Shown here: positions 47,485-58,200 of the stretch, piece after piece
How the letters are laid out: every line of letters begins with the position of its first letter
How positions within the stretch are numbered: the first letter of the stretch is position 1
DNA from: Colwellia sp. E2M01
GTDB taxonomy: Bacteria; Pseudomonadota; Gammaproteobacteria; Enterobacterales; Alteromonadaceae
Assembly (NCBI RefSeq): GCF_018860585.1
Contig: NZ_JAHKPR010000070.1
Location: forward strand, 1-63,330
Direction: 5' to 3'
Length of the DNA: 63,330 bases
The notes under the pieces: generated by a model
Seen by the model: only the letters and a program-made list of their open reading frames with translations
What the model was told of the DNA's origin: nothing
Database searches by the model: none
Made by a program: the position numbers and the translations under genes

Positions 47485-48429
47485 ATGAATAACAGCACAG
47501 TACGTATTGCTACCCGTAAAAGCGCCCTCGCCTTATGGCAAGCTGAGTATGTAAAAGCGCAACTTGAGCATTTTCATCAAGGTATTAACGTTGAACTAGT
47601 ACCAATGACGACAAAAGGCGATGTGATTTTAGACACGCCTTTAGCTAAAGTTGGTGGTAAAGGTTTATTTGTTAAAGAACTTGAAGTAGCAATGCTTGAA
47701 GATCGAGCTGATATTGCTGTGCATTCAATGAAAGATGTTCCTGTCGATTTTCCTGAAGGGTTAGGTCTAGAAACCATTTGTCCGCGTGAAGATCCACGTG
47801 ATGCCTTTGTATCTAATACTATTAAATCATTGGCTGAGTTACCTGAAGGCGCTATTGTGGGTACCTCAAGCTTACGTCGTCAGTGTCAATTAAAGGCAAG
47901 TCGTCCTGATTTAGACATTCGAGATTTACGCGGTAACGTGAATACCCGTTTACGTAAATTAGATGACGGAGAATACGACGCAATTATTCTTGCTGCTGCC
48001 GGCTTAATTCGTTTAAAAATGAGTAACCGTATTCAACAATTTATTGAGCCTGAAGAGATGCTTCCCGCCAATGGTCAAGGCGCAGTAGGTATTGAATGTC
48101 GTACTGATGATGCGAGAATTAAAGCTTTATTAGCGCCTTTAGAATGTAATGCAACCCGTATTCGTGTATTGGCAGAACGCGCGATGAACCGCGCTCTACA
48201 AGGCGGTTGTCAGGTGCCAATTGGTAGTTACGGCGTTATTTCAGCCGATGGTAAAGAACTATATTTACGCGGTTTAGTTGGTGCGGTAGACGGCAGTGAG
48301 ATGATTGAAAGTGAAATTACTGGCCCTGTGAAAGACGGTGAAACCTTAGGTAATACCCTAGCGCAAGAACTACTGAGTCGCGGCGCAGACAAAATATTAG
48401 AACAAGTTTATGCGGATAACGATATTTAA
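47485..48429 (+). CDS. hemC: Porphobilinogen deaminase (hydroxymethylbilane synthase)
   Basis: A 314-residue enzyme joining four porphobilinogens into hydroxymethylbilane. Seen are [85 protein letters not shown] and the dipyrromethane-cofactor Cys in [13 protein letters not shown] (about residue 246). First gene of the hemCDXY operon. Normal length. Confidence 0.96.
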   Translation: MNNSTVRIATRKSALALWQAEYVKAQLEHFHQGINVELVPMTTKGDVILDTPLAKVGGKGLFVKELEVAMLEDRADIAVHSMKDVPVDFPEGLGLETICPREDPRDAFVSNTIKSLAELPEGAIVGTSSLRRQCQLKASRPDLDIRDLRGNVNTRLRKLDDGEYDAIILAAAGLIRLKMSNRIQQFIEPEEMLPANGQGAVGIECRTDDARIKALLAPLECNATRIRVLAERAMNRALQGGCQVPIGSYGVISADGKELYLRGLVGAVDGSEMIESEITGPVKDGETLGNTLAQELLSRGADKILEQVYADNDI

Positions 48430-48473
48430 CATTATTTTCTGATCACAATCACTTGAAGTAATCACTAAAATTA

Positions 48474-49337
48474 ATGACACATATAACACCGAAAGTAGCT
48501 CATGAAAAAGCTCAAGTAGTTAACAAGTCTCAAGCAACCACACTTGCGGCTTGTTTAGGTGAGCCACTTAAAGTGTTAATTACTCGACCTAAAGATAAAG
48601 CCGAACAACTTGCCTCGTTACTTAATGAGCACGGCATTAACTCTATCAGCCAAACACTCTTCGATTATCAAGCTAACGCCAACACAAAAGAGTTAAGCAG
48701 CGCCATAGAAAACGCCGACATAATTATTTTTGTTAGTGTAGCCGCCGTTGAATTTACACACGCCAGCTACCCATTAACAAACATTCTGTCGCACCGTTCA
48801 ACACAAGGTAAGTCATCACCTGCAGTTTTCGCCGTCGGTAATGCCACCAAACAAGCATTATTAGCGCTAGGCTTAAGTAATGTGTTGTCTCCGCCAGCAG
48901 AGCAAGAACACAGCGAAGGCTTACTCCAACTCGCGCAATTAGCTAATGTTAAAGATAAAAATATAATTATTGTACGAGGCAATGGTGGTAGAGAGCATAT
49001 TGCCAATACTTTACGTCAACGTGGTGCTACAGTTAATTATATTGAAAGTTACCAACGTGTTTGGCGAATATTACCAAGAAATACCGCCCAGCAATGGCGA
49101 GAGCAGCAAATAAACTGTATTGTCGTAACCAGTAACGATATATTAGTAACATTAACTAAATATTTATTTAGCGTGACTGAGCCAACAGATAACTATTGGC
49201 AATCACAATGTGTATGGATAGTGGTCAGTGAACGCATTGAAAAAAATGCTAAAGCATTAGGTTTAATTCAGATAATTAATGCCCAAAGCGCTAACTCGCA
49301 ACTATTATGCAAGTGCTTGCAAACACTTTCTTGTTAG
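48474..49337 (+). CDS. hemD: Uroporphyrinogen-III synthase
   Basis: A 287-residue protein that closes and inverts hydroxymethylbilane to uroporphyrinogen III. HemD is poorly conserved; seen are VLITRPKDKAEQLASLLNEH near residue 38, DIIIFVSVAAVEFTHA, VFAVGNATKQALLALGL and NIIIVRGNGGREHIANTLRQ, then NCIVVTSNDILVTLTKYL. The N-terminal 30 residues exceed the usual family start, so a later start is possible. It lies between hemC and hemX, the expected order. Confidence 0.9.
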   Translation: MTHITPKVAHEKAQVVNKSQATTLAACLGEPLKVLITRPKDKAEQLASLLNEHGINSISQTLFDYQANANTKELSSAIENADIIIFVSVAAVEFTHASYPLTNILSHRSTQGKSSPAVFAVGNATKQALLALGLSNVLSPPAEQEHSEGLLQLAQLANVKDKNIIIVRGNGGREHIANTLRQRGATVNYIESYQRVWRILPRNTAQQWREQQINCIVVTSNDILVTLTKYLFSVTEPTDNYWQSQCVWIVVSERIEKNAKALGLIQIINAQSANSQLLCKCLQTLSC

Positions 49338-49403
49338 GTAAGTTGTTCAACTTATTTCAACCTGAATTCAAGAAATAATAAAATAACAATGGAATAGAGA
49401 ATT

Positions 49404-50831
49404 ATGTCGGATAAAGAAGTTTCTAAAAACACACTATCGGCTAATAGCAATACCGAAAAGGAAAGTACCGATAAACAATCGACGAGCAGTGCAACGTCAA
49501 ACCCTAGCGCGACAAAAGCAGCCGCTTTAAAAACGCCTTCAGCATCCGCCAAAGCTTCCAGTAATACTAAAAGTACAACTACCGCTAAAGGCGCTAGTGA
49601 CAATAGTGATAAAAAACCCGGTAAAAAAACCGCCATTCTCGCCTTAATTGTCGCATCAATCAGTATCTGTGGTTCTGTTGGGCATTATGTTTGGCAACAG
49701 CAACAAACTGATTACCGATTTGCAGCAATAAGCCAAAAAAATCAGCAATCAATAGCGCAAAGCCAAGCTCAACTTAAAAATAGCTTAACTGCTGAATTTA
49801 ACCGACAACTTAAACAACAGTTGCAGCAACAAATTGACGCTAATAATTTGTCGCAAAAATCAGCCAAACAAACACAGCTTAATAACGAAAATCAAATTGC
49901 TCAGTTAACAGCACAACTAGGGAAAATGGAACAACAAGTTAGCCAACGTGATCCAAGTGATTGGTTAATACACGAGGCAGACTATCTGGTTCGTGTAGCT
50001 GCGCGCACCATGTGGCTTGAACAAGACACTAAAGCCGCCATCAGTTTATTACGTGATGCAGACAATCGGCTTAAAGAGCTAGATCAACCTAAATTTTTAT
50101 CAATACGTGCGTTAATTAATGAAGATATTGAAGCTTTAGCCTTAATGCCTGAGTTAGAAGTCCAAGAAACAATTTTGACGGCAATGGCGCTGAATAAACA
50201 AATAGCTAATTTAACTTTAGCGGGTGTTAACTTATCAGAAGCGATCGACGCACCAAAAGAAGATTTTACCTTATCTGAAGATATTGGTGACTGGCAATCA
50301 AACTTGGCAAAAACTTGGGACAAGTTCCTTAAAGATTTCATTACTGTTCGTCGCAGAACAGGCATGGTTGAACCTTTAATGTCGCCAGAGCAACAACAGC
50401 ACCTTAAACAAAACTTAAGTCTTAAAATTCAATTGGTTGAATGGGCAGCTAGCGAACATAAAGAGAACATTTATCAACAAACGCTACTTGATATTCAACA
50501 GTGGCTAAATGAATTTTTTGACATGAATGCGACTGTTAATAAAAACTTCTATAACGCTATTGAGCAACTTAAAACACAGGTTATCTATTTTGACTACCCT
50601 ACTGATTTACGTTCATTGGTGGCGATAAAGCGTTTACTACAAAACACTACACAAGATAATAAACAAGCCACGTCGCAAGCAAAGACCAAAGTAAAAAGTA
50701 CCGTTGACAGCAAAACAGAAAACACAACAAATAATACTACAAGAGATGAAGCAGTTAAGCCGCCAATGGACAAGCCTCAAGTAGAAGACAGACGAGCTGC
50801 AGAGAAAAGTGCAACAGGAGATGAACAATGA
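49404..50831 (+). CDS. hemX: HemX-family membrane protein
   Basis: A 475-residue protein. The N-terminal 75 residues are low-complexity Ser/Thr/Lys/Ala-rich and cytoplasmic; one membrane helix follows (about 76-96, TAILALIVASISICGSVGHY). A periplasmic coiled coil (about 105-180) and a HemX domain with DWLIHEADYLVRVAARTMWL, DTKAAISLLRDADNRL and LRSLVAIKRLLQ complete it. HemX is annotated as a uroporphyrinogen C-methyltransferase-like protein, but this form lacks the methyltransferase fold. Its stop overlaps the hemY start (ATGA). Confidence 0.88.
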   Translation: MSDKEVSKNTLSANSNTEKESTDKQSTSSATSNPSATKAAALKTPSASAKASSNTKSTTTAKGASDNSDKKPGKKTAILALIVASISICGSVGHYVWQQQQTDYRFAAISQKNQQSIAQSQAQLKNSLTAEFNRQLKQQLQQQIDANNLSQKSAKQTQLNNENQIAQLTAQLGKMEQQVSQRDPSDWLIHEADYLVRVAARTMWLEQDTKAAISLLRDADNRLKELDQPKFLSIRALINEDIEALALMPELEVQETILTAMALNKQIANLTLAGVNLSEAIDAPKEDFTLSEDIGDWQSNLAKTWDKFLKDFITVRRRTGMVEPLMSPEQQQHLKQNLSLKIQLVEWAASEHKENIYQQTLLDIQQWLNEFFDMNATVNKNFYNAIEQLKTQVIYFDYPTDLRSLVAIKRLLQNTTQDNKQATSQAKTKVKSTVDSKTENTTNNTTRDEAVKPPMDKPQVEDRRAAEKSATGDEQ

Positions 50832-52039
50832 TCCGTATTATCATTGCCTTAGTTATCTTTCTTAGCGCCATGGCAATTAGCCCGCTGCTTATTGATGAAA
50901 AGGGCTATATTCTTATTGCCATGGGTAACACCACTATTGAGTTAACGGTTTTATCTGCAGGCATTATGTTAACCCTACTATTTATTAGCCTTATATTTGG
51001 CTTAAAAATCTTTCGTGGGACCCTAAACTTCAGTTTTGGCACATGGACCAAACTCGCTTATGCCGGACAACGCAAAGGTATCGCTAACTTTAATAAAGGT
51101 CTTGCTGCTTATATGCTTGAAGACTTTAGTCAAGCTGAAGAGTTATTCGCAAAAAGTGCTATTCCATCAAAAAGAAAACAAAGTGCTTATTTACTGGCAG
51201 CTTCTGCCTCTGCAAAATTAAATCTCGACAGTAATACCAATCATTATTTAGCTTTGCTTGAGCAAGAAACAATGAAACTTGATGATGTCGGTTTAGAAAG
51301 CGTATTAGTTAATGTTAAATTGTTAATGAACCAACATAAGCCAGAAACCTACGTCAAAGCACGCGAAATTATTGATGAACATCACAAACAAATAGGCCAC
51401 GACAGTCGCTTATTATCTCTTGAAATTGATTTGTGTATTATTGAGGAACGCTTTAACCAAGCCATTGAATATTTACCCGCTGCACGTAAGAGCAAACTAA
51501 TTACTGATGAAACCGTTAAAGCATGGGAAGCCGCCGCTTATTACGGTAGCTTTAAAGAAAGCATTAAACGTCACGATACTAATGACTTACAAGATAACTG
51601 GAATGGTATCGCACGTAAAATAAAACAACGAGAGGGTGTTGTACTTGCTTACTGTAAAGTATTGGCAGAAAACAATATTGTTGAAGCCTTAAATGATATT
51701 TTAGTGCCTATTTTTAAGAAATCAGCAACGAGTGAATTTTTAAAAACAATACGCGACTTACCTATATTACATGCCGATAAGCTTATTGCCCTTGCACAAA
51801 AACAACTGCAACAGAACATTCATAGTGGTAAGTGGTTAAGTTGTTTAGGGCACTTAGCTTTAAATAGCGGTCAATATTCGTTAGCTGAAAAGTCATTCAC
51901 TAGCTTAATTAGACTAGAAGAAAAGGATTACGGCAAACAATATGACCAACAAGACTTACAAGCGCTAGCAAAGGCTTACAGTAAACAAAGTTTGTATCAA
52001 GCCGCTGATGCTACATGGTTAAAAGCCAGTAGTTTATAA
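50828..52039 (+). CDS. hemY: HemY-family TPR membrane protein
   Basis: A 403-residue protein with two N-terminal membrane helices (about residues 2-20 and 38-61) and the HemY N-terminal segment FSFGTWTKLAYAGQRKGIAN. Tetratricopeptide-like helices follow to the end. Enterobacterial HemY is thought to support late haem synthesis steps and is unrelated to Bacillus HemY. Translation is coupled to hemX by the 4-base overlap. A terminator follows after about 200 bases. Confidence 0.9.
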   Translation: MIRIIIALVIFLSAMAISPLLIDEKGYILIAMGNTTIELTVLSAGIMLTLLFISLIFGLKIFRGTLNFSFGTWTKLAYAGQRKGIANFNKGLAAYMLEDFSQAEELFAKSAIPSKRKQSAYLLAASASAKLNLDSNTNHYLALLEQETMKLDDVGLESVLVNVKLLMNQHKPETYVKAREIIDEHHKQIGHDSRLLSLEIDLCIIEERFNQAIEYLPAARKSKLITDETVKAWEAAAYYGSFKESIKRHDTNDLQDNWNGIARKIKQREGVVLAYCKVLAENNIVEALNDILVPIFKKSATSEFLKTIRDLPILHADKLIALAQKQLQQNIHSGKWLSCLGHLALNSGQYSLAEKSFTSLIRLEEKDYGKQYDQQDLQALAKAYSKQSLYQAADATWLKASSL

Positions 52040-52237
52040 GTTAATTAACCTATAAGCATACCTATACAGCCTATGACTGTTGAACGTTAGTAGCTGCAGA
52101 CTACCTATTACCTCAAAGCCATACGAACTAGTAAGGTATGACTCTAAAAAAGATACGTTACAAAGGGGGTGTCTATTTGGGAAAGTGTAGATAACCTCAG
52201 CTCAGTTCAAGCAAAACTAAAATTAAAATTAGATAAT

Positions 52238-52285
52238 AAAAAGCCTCTTTAATAGTATTTTACAACCATAGCAAAGAGGCTTTTT
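52238..52285. terminator. Bidirectional terminator after hemY
   Basis: Arms AAAAAGCCTCTTT and AAAGAGGCTTTTT form a 13-bp stem with a 22-base loop and T-runs on both strands. It lies between the convergent hemY and PEP-CTERM genes. The rest of the 305-base gap (52040-52344) has nothing else I can support. Confidence 0.8.
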
Positions 52286-52344
52286 TTGTGACTGTTATCG
52301 GTATTTTAATAGACGATTCAGTACACGTTAAAAATTGGAGGCGT

Positions 52345-52947
52345 TTATTTTTTTAAACGACGAACACCAAAACCAATAAGTGCTAAACCTAAAATAGCTA
52401 ATGAGCTAGGCGCTGGAACAAAAGTAATAGCTGTTGAAAAGTATACTTCGTTATCACTATAGTTATTTGTTGACCAAATCCATTGTGCATCAGCATCAAC
52501 TTCTTTAGTATGTTTATTACCCCAAGGAGCTGTTGAGGCTTCATTCGCACCATAACTTGTCGCTGATGAATAACTATCCCAACCTGTTGTACTTACGTTC
52601 CAGTATGCTTCATCTGTTAACAATGTTTGTGAGTTGTTATCAAATACAAAGCCTGCACCCAATGTAAATTCACCTAAAAAGCCTGCGTAGCCACCGCTAT
52701 CTGTTGCTTTAATATGTAAAAAATAATCAGTGTAAGGTGTTAAAGACGTTGTAAAAGTATCTGTTGTATACCAGTTTTCTAAAGAACCAATCTCGATACC
52801 TTGAACTGAATCATCAGTACTTATGTATGCAACATAGCCATTATCAACATTTACTTTACCGATTAACCCTGCTTGAGCAGCGTTAACTAAACTAAATGCT
52901 GAAAATATTAATGCCGCTAATGACATTTTTGTTGAAAATAATTTCAT
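52345..52947 (-). CDS. PEP-CTERM sorted secreted protein
   Basis: A 200-residue exported protein with a signal peptide (about residues 1-26, ending NAAQA) and a C-terminal PEP-CTERM-like signal: VPAPSSLAILGLALIGFGVR followed by RLKK, where the usual PEP reads PAP. The body is Ser/Thr/Tyr-rich with TTDTFTTSLTPYTDYFLHIK and WIWSTNNYSDNEVYFSTAIT, which suggests a beta-sandwich. In such bacteria exosortase cleaves the tail and the protein joins the exopolysaccharide matrix. An exosortase gene should exist elsewhere. The function is unknown. Confidence 0.8.
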   Translation of the reverse strand: MKLFSTKMSLAALIFSAFSLVNAAQAGLIGKVNVDNGYVAYISTDDSVQGIEIGSLENWYTTDTFTTSLTPYTDYFLHIKATDSGGYAGFLGEFTLGAGFVFDNNSQTLLTDEAYWNVSTTGWDSYSSATSYGANEASTAPWGNKHTKEVDADAQWIWSTNNYSDNEVYFSTAITFVPAPSSLAILGLALIGFGVRRLKK

Positions 52948-53141
52948 AGTTTATTCCTATTTATTTTAATAAAAGCTTTAATTTTCTTAACTTATCTAAA
53001 CAAAGCAAGAATTAAGCCATTTAAATTAAAGCCTTTGTAATCAAATAGTTGTTTTGCACTCCTGTACAAAACATAACAATAAGAACACAAAGTGTAAAAA
53101 AATCAGACATTTAAATGTTTACTGCCATGTATTCATTGTTA

Positions 53142-53348
53142 CTATGATTTATCTTCTGGCATACCTTCATCACACTTTTTACATTTTAACTTATGCCCTA
53201 TCATGCTCTTGCGTCCACTGAATGAGACAACCCAAAGACGATTAATAAAGGGAGGCTTGTGCCTTACATGTTGAAAGTGTCCGCAACCTAGCTCTGCAAC
53301 CCAATGATTTTCATCGTCTTGGTGAAACCCACAAATAGCCTGCTGCAT
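53142..53348 (-). CDS. DUF3565 small Cys/His protein
   Basis: A 68-residue protein with HQDDENHWVAELGCGHFQHV, RHKPPFINRLWVV and a C-terminal CKKCDEG. The Cys/His pattern (CGH...H...CKKC) suggests metal binding, probably zinc. This is the DUF3565 pattern, sometimes annotated as a pressure-regulated protein; the function is unknown. It is 37 bases upstream of the FG-GAP gene on the same strand, so they may be co-transcribed. Confidence 0.75.
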   Translation of the reverse strand: MQQAICGFHQDDENHWVAELGCGHFQHVRHKPPFINRLWVVSFSGRKSMIGHKLKCKKCDEGMPEDKS

Positions 53349-53385
53349 AGTTTATATTCTCACTTTAAATGCTTAATTTACGTTG

Positions 53386-54951
53386 TTAATCTGATTCTTC
53401 TGTCATATCAAGTGAAAAAAGTACTTTAAACACTTTGCTATTTTCTGCTCCATCTAAGCGAGAAAAGTTAACTAATAGGTCATCTTGGCCATCACTATTG
53501 ATGTCATCAACGATAACGAGTTTGCCATTTTTAGGTAATTGAATATCGTAACTTACACTGTGTCTTGCAAATAGTTTTTTATCTTTACCTGGTAATTTAG
53601 CAAGATATATTTTCAATTCTTCATCGTCATCTGACAACACTAAGTCTTTTAAACCATCACCATTTAAGTCTGCTAAACGAACAACGCCATTACCACTTTT
53701 ACCTGAGCTTAAGCTAAAGGTTAATTCAACCTCTTTTTTAATAATGGCTTTACTCGGGAATTTATCGGTATCGTCCATTTTAAATAGGTAAACATCTTGA
53801 TCAATTGCCCCTGTTACCAAAGCGCTAATAATTTGCGATAAACCAATATCAAAACCGGCTAGTAACACCTCAAGCTTGCCGTCATTATTAATATCAATAA
53901 ATTCAAAGCCTGTTAAAGTCCCATCCTCATGGATAACACTATCCGCTTTAGGCGCATAAACTAAACTACCTTTGTTATTTTTACCTAGGTAAATTTCATA
54001 ATCATTAACCCTATCGAGTACACCAGACGCTTTCGTGTAACGCACCACCATGTCAATCATGCCATCGGCATTTACATCGCGTAACTCTTCTATTTTTCGA
54101 TATTCTAAATTACTTTGATCTGGCTGCTCACCGCTTTCATCACGTTTTTTCCACCAATCAAGACCACTAATAGAATCATTAATAGAGATACGGATTTTTC
54201 GTTTAGTAAATTGACTATTTTCTACTTGTAGATAAACGGCTATTTCGCCAGCTTCCAGAATAAAAATATCTTTTTTATTATCAAAGTTCGCATCGGCAAA
54301 ATACAGTTTACTTTCGGTATAAGTCGCACCGTCATCAAGAACCCGTACGTTTGGTTTTATTGGTAATGTTTGTTTTAAAAAACTTCCTAGCCCTTGTCCG
54401 ATAAAAATATGAGTCTTCGTAAAGTCAGCAAGCACTACATCATCAAAACCATCATTATTAAGATCTTGGATAAAATCGCCACGGCTCAGGTAGTCTACTT
54501 TCTCTTGTACATATAATGAGCTGATACCGGTCAGTTTCTTAAACTGTTTATTTTGATAAATCAGTAAAGCATCTGCTGAGAGGAAATAAAGACTTTGTTT
54601 AGCAGGTGCTTTATCAGGCAACTCTTTACTTAAATCAAACCGATAAAATTGTTGAGGTATAATCACTTGCTCGGCGATCATGTAGTGATTTTCTTGTTGT
54701 TGGTATTGATAAATAATTAACCAGCGATTGCCTTTGTCATCCACTGAAAATGTCACTAATTCCTTACCTTGCGCGGGTAGAACATCTGCAACAATTACTT
54801 CTTGGGTGAGTTGATGAGGCGAAGTTACTGTGACTTTGTTAAAGTCAATCTCATCTGCTTTAGTTGTCCATGTTGTTAACACAGCAACGCAATTGACAAT
54901 AACAAAGAACGTAGATAACGTTTTATTATTAAACGATAAGGTATGCTTCAT
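53386..54951 (-). CDS. FG-GAP/VCBS-repeat exported protein
   Basis: A 521-residue exported protein (hydrophobic signal about residues 12-32). Repeats carry Asp-rich calcium-binding-like loops: LNNDGFDDVVLADFTKTHIF, DANFDNKKDIFILEAGEIAV, DVNADGMIDMVVRY, DINNDGKLEVLLAGFDIG, DLNGDGLKDLVLSDDDEELK and DINSDGQDDLLVNFSRLDG. At least six blades imply a beta-propeller of the FG-GAP/integrin type, acting in the periplasm or at the surface. The ligand is unknown. It is downstream of the DUF3565 gene's 5' partner region and same-stranded with the sensor kinase. Confidence 0.8.
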   Translation of the reverse strand: MKHTLSFNNKTLSTFFVIVNCVAVLTTWTTKADEIDFNKVTVTSPHQLTQEVIVADVLPAQGKELVTFSVDDKGNRWLIIYQYQQQENHYMIAEQVIIPQQFYRFDLSKELPDKAPAKQSLYFLSADALLIYQNKQFKKLTGISSLYVQEKVDYLSRGDFIQDLNNDGFDDVVLADFTKTHIFIGQGLGSFLKQTLPIKPNVRVLDDGATYTESKLYFADANFDNKKDIFILEAGEIAVYLQVENSQFTKRKIRISINDSISGLDWWKKRDESGEQPDQSNLEYRKIEELRDVNADGMIDMVVRYTKASGVLDRVNDYEIYLGKNNKGSLVYAPKADSVIHEDGTLTGFEFIDINNDGKLEVLLAGFDIGLSQIISALVTGAIDQDVYLFKMDDTDKFPSKAIIKKEVELTFSLSSGKSGNGVVRLADLNGDGLKDLVLSDDDEELKIYLAKLPGKDKKLFARHSVSYDIQLPKNGKLVIVDDINSDGQDDLLVNFSRLDGAENSKVFKVLFSLDMTEESD

Positions 54952-55054
54952 AATGTAAGTTCCGTATCCATTGTGAGGTTTTTTGTACGCTGTTTAAGTA
55001 GAACACAATAATAAAATATAGTTCCTGACAACGACTAACGAGAAATGATGATCG

Positions 55055-55246
55055 GGTTAGCTATAACCCACATAATCGGCTTGTAGCTTTTTAGCTTAAT
55101 TTATATTGCCGCACTCATCATGAGCGACTTACTCTATTTCACACTCTTAACATTCACCTATAACCAACATAATCGGCTTGCAGCTTTTTAGCTTAACTTA
55201 TATTGGCGCTCTCATCATAAGCGACTTACCACGTTTACTAAACCAG
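55055..55246. repeat. Two degenerate copies of the 3' end of the sensor kinase gene
   Basis: The last about 70 bases of the adjacent kinase gene (around 55250-55320) recur at about 55060-55130 and 55158-55230. The shared word CATAATC(G/A)GCTTG starts at 55071, 55169 and 55261, spacing 98 and 92 bases. On the minus strand the extra copies are frameshifted relative to the gene, so they are not coding. Confidence 0.8.
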
Positions 55247-58200
55247 TTAGCTATAACCCACATAATCAGCTTGTAGCTTTTTAGCTAACATAGCGCTCAT
55301 CATCGCTCGCAATGCCGCTGGTTTTACTAATTTACGCATATAACCTACATCATAACTTTTCGCTTTTTCTTCAATACCCGACTCTGTGGTGGCGGTAATT
55401 AATATAGCTGGCAATGTATGATGACATTGACTACGTAAATCTTTAATTAACGTTAAGCCATCTACTTGCTTAACGGGTGAAAAGTCATCTTCGCCCTCTT
55501 CTGTATTCTCCACTTGGTAACCTAATTGGTAATCAACCAGTAAAATGTCAATTTCATTACTGTGATTAGCAAATTCTGTTAACGCAGTTTCTCGAGAATC
55601 TGCAGCTAGGATATTACATTGCCAAGCAGAAAGCAGTTCAACCATGCCACTAAGTACATCAGGATCATTATCAATACATAACACGGTAATATCTTTTAAA
55701 GCAACGTTAAAGCTTGGACTAACCACTTGTTTAATTTGCTCTACAGCTTCGGCTTTTGTAACTTGCACAGAGAAATTACAACCTTGTTGCACTTTAGATT
55801 GTAAGCTGAGTGTGTGTCCTAATAATTGCGCTAAGCTTTGAGTTATATTTAATCCTAAACCTAGGCCCCTGCCTACATAATTATTGGAAGTATTTAGTTG
55901 AATAAACTGCTCAAAAACCAAACGTTGTTTTTCAACAGGAATTCCTGGACCATTATCTAATACTTGAATGATGACCTGTTCATTAAATACTCTTGCGCCC
56001 AACAAAACTTTACCTGGACTTGCGTACCTAAACGCATTTCCTACTAAGTTTTGGATTATTCGGCGTAATAAGTGGCGATCAGATTTAACCCACACCTTAG
56101 TAGCCACTAATCTAAACTCAACTGATTGTTCTATTGCTAGTGCTGAAAACTCCTGCGCGAGATCTTCAAATAAATCATTTAAGGCAAACGCTTGAATATT
56201 TGCTTTTATATTACCACTTTCTAAGCGCGCTATTTCGGCTAAGTCTGCCAGTAAATCATTGGCGGCTTTCAGTGAACGGTCAATATTATCAACTTGTCGT
56301 TGTTGTACACTGGTTAGGTTAGTTTGCTCAGAAAGTGCCGAAGTGAATAATCGTGCCGCTTCTAAAGGCTGCATTAAGTCATGACTACACGCTTTTAGGT
56401 ATTGGCTTTTTTTCAAATGTGCTTGCTCTGCTTTTTCATGCGCTTTCGCCAGCGCTTCATTGGTTTTAGCAAGCGTTAAGGTTCGTTCGTAAACCCGCGT
56501 TTCAAGATCAAGATTCGCTTCTTTAAGTACCTGCTCAGCTTGTCGATATGCGGTAATGTCTGAGAACATCATAACAAAACCGCCGCCCGGTAGTGGATTA
56601 CCTTCAATGCGGATAGTTTGCCCTGACGCTTGTTGCCGCTCTGAACTGTGTGGGCTACCTTGCTGTAGGTAATTTAAACGTCGGTTAATTTGTGATTCTA
56701 TATCGCCAGCGCCACATAAACCGCGCTGTACATTATGGCGAATAAGCTCTGATATTGGTGCGCCCATATAAATCAGGTTTGATGGATAATTGAATAAATC
56801 TAAATATTTTTTATTCCAAGCTACTAAGCGCAACTCATTATCAATAATGGAAATTCCTTCGCTAGCATTTTCAATGGCACTTTGAAGTAAATTTTGTGAA
56901 AATTCTTGGCGTTCACTTGAAGCTTCTTCAACTAATACGGCAAGTTCATCAAGTGCAATATCTCGACCGTCTAATGCCGATGAAAGTACTAACCGCGCAG
57001 AAGATGAGCCCATAACCGTAGCTAAAGTATTTTCGGTATGTTGCAGTAGTTTTTGGTTATAAGTAACGTTACCTAACTTTTTTTTATCGTGGGTAGATAA
57101 AAAATAAGTAAAACTAACTTGGGCTTTTTTAATACCGACAAAACGTGATACTAACAACTCTAACTCTTGCACATCAAGCTGTCTTTTATTTTCAATTTTT
57201 AAGAGTTTAGGTGATTGCCACTCAAGGAAAAGAGATGCTTGCACACGCTCTTGTACACTTTGCCTGCTGATTTGCGACAATGCCCACATCACAATAATAT
57301 TAGCGCCTAAGCTAAATAAGGTTGCTGTGGTTTTTACGGGTAAGTAACCTTGTGCAAACGGCGAGGCATATAAACCAAATTGTGGTAAAAAGTTCAATGT
57401 AAGCCATAAAATAAAGCCCACAAGTATCCCTGCATAAACCCCCATTAAGCTGGCACGTCGCCAATAAAAGGCGGCAATTAATGCCGGTGTTAATTGTGCA
57501 AAAGCCCCAAAAGCAATTTCACCTAACGATGAGAGGGTATCGGGAGAAGCTAAAATAAATACGCCGTAACCTAATAAAATTACAAACAGCGCCAATATTT
57601 TTCTGATATTTAATAGCCGTTTTCTAAAGTTATCGTAATCAGTTTGCGCTACTTTTTGACGTCGATAAAGTAACGGGAAAACTATTTCATTACTGAGCAT
57701 GGTACTTAATGCTATGGCAGAAATAATCACCATAGAGCTTGCTGCCGATATTGCCCCCAAAAAGGCAAAGAGCACTAACCACCGCTGCTGGGTAACGTCA
57801 GGAAGAAATAATACATAGGCGTCTGAAGGGACACTATTGCCTAACAACATTTGCCCCGCTAAACCTAAAGGTGCAGCAAAAAAAGCGAAAATAAGTAAAT
57901 ACAGTGGAAAGATGCGCCTGCTAAGCCAAGTATCTTTCTGATCTTTTAACTCAACCACCATTACTTGAAATTGCCGTGGTAATGATAAAAAAGCAGCCAT
58001 AACAATAATTAACATCGCTACCATAGAAGTAACATTATCAGTGGTTATTTGTTGTTCAAGTAAAACACTGGCATCTGCTTGTCGCCAAATATCAGCAGGA
58101 GAGTCAAACAAAACAAAACAAACAAAAAGACCTACCGCTAAAAAAGCAAATAATTTTACTAAAGATTCAAAAGCAATTGCCAGCATTACCCCAGGGTGAC

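Noticed and set aside
49404-50831. HemX as an active uroporphyrinogen methyltransferase
   Set aside because: No SAM-dependent methyltransferase fold is visible; the name reflects the operon family only.
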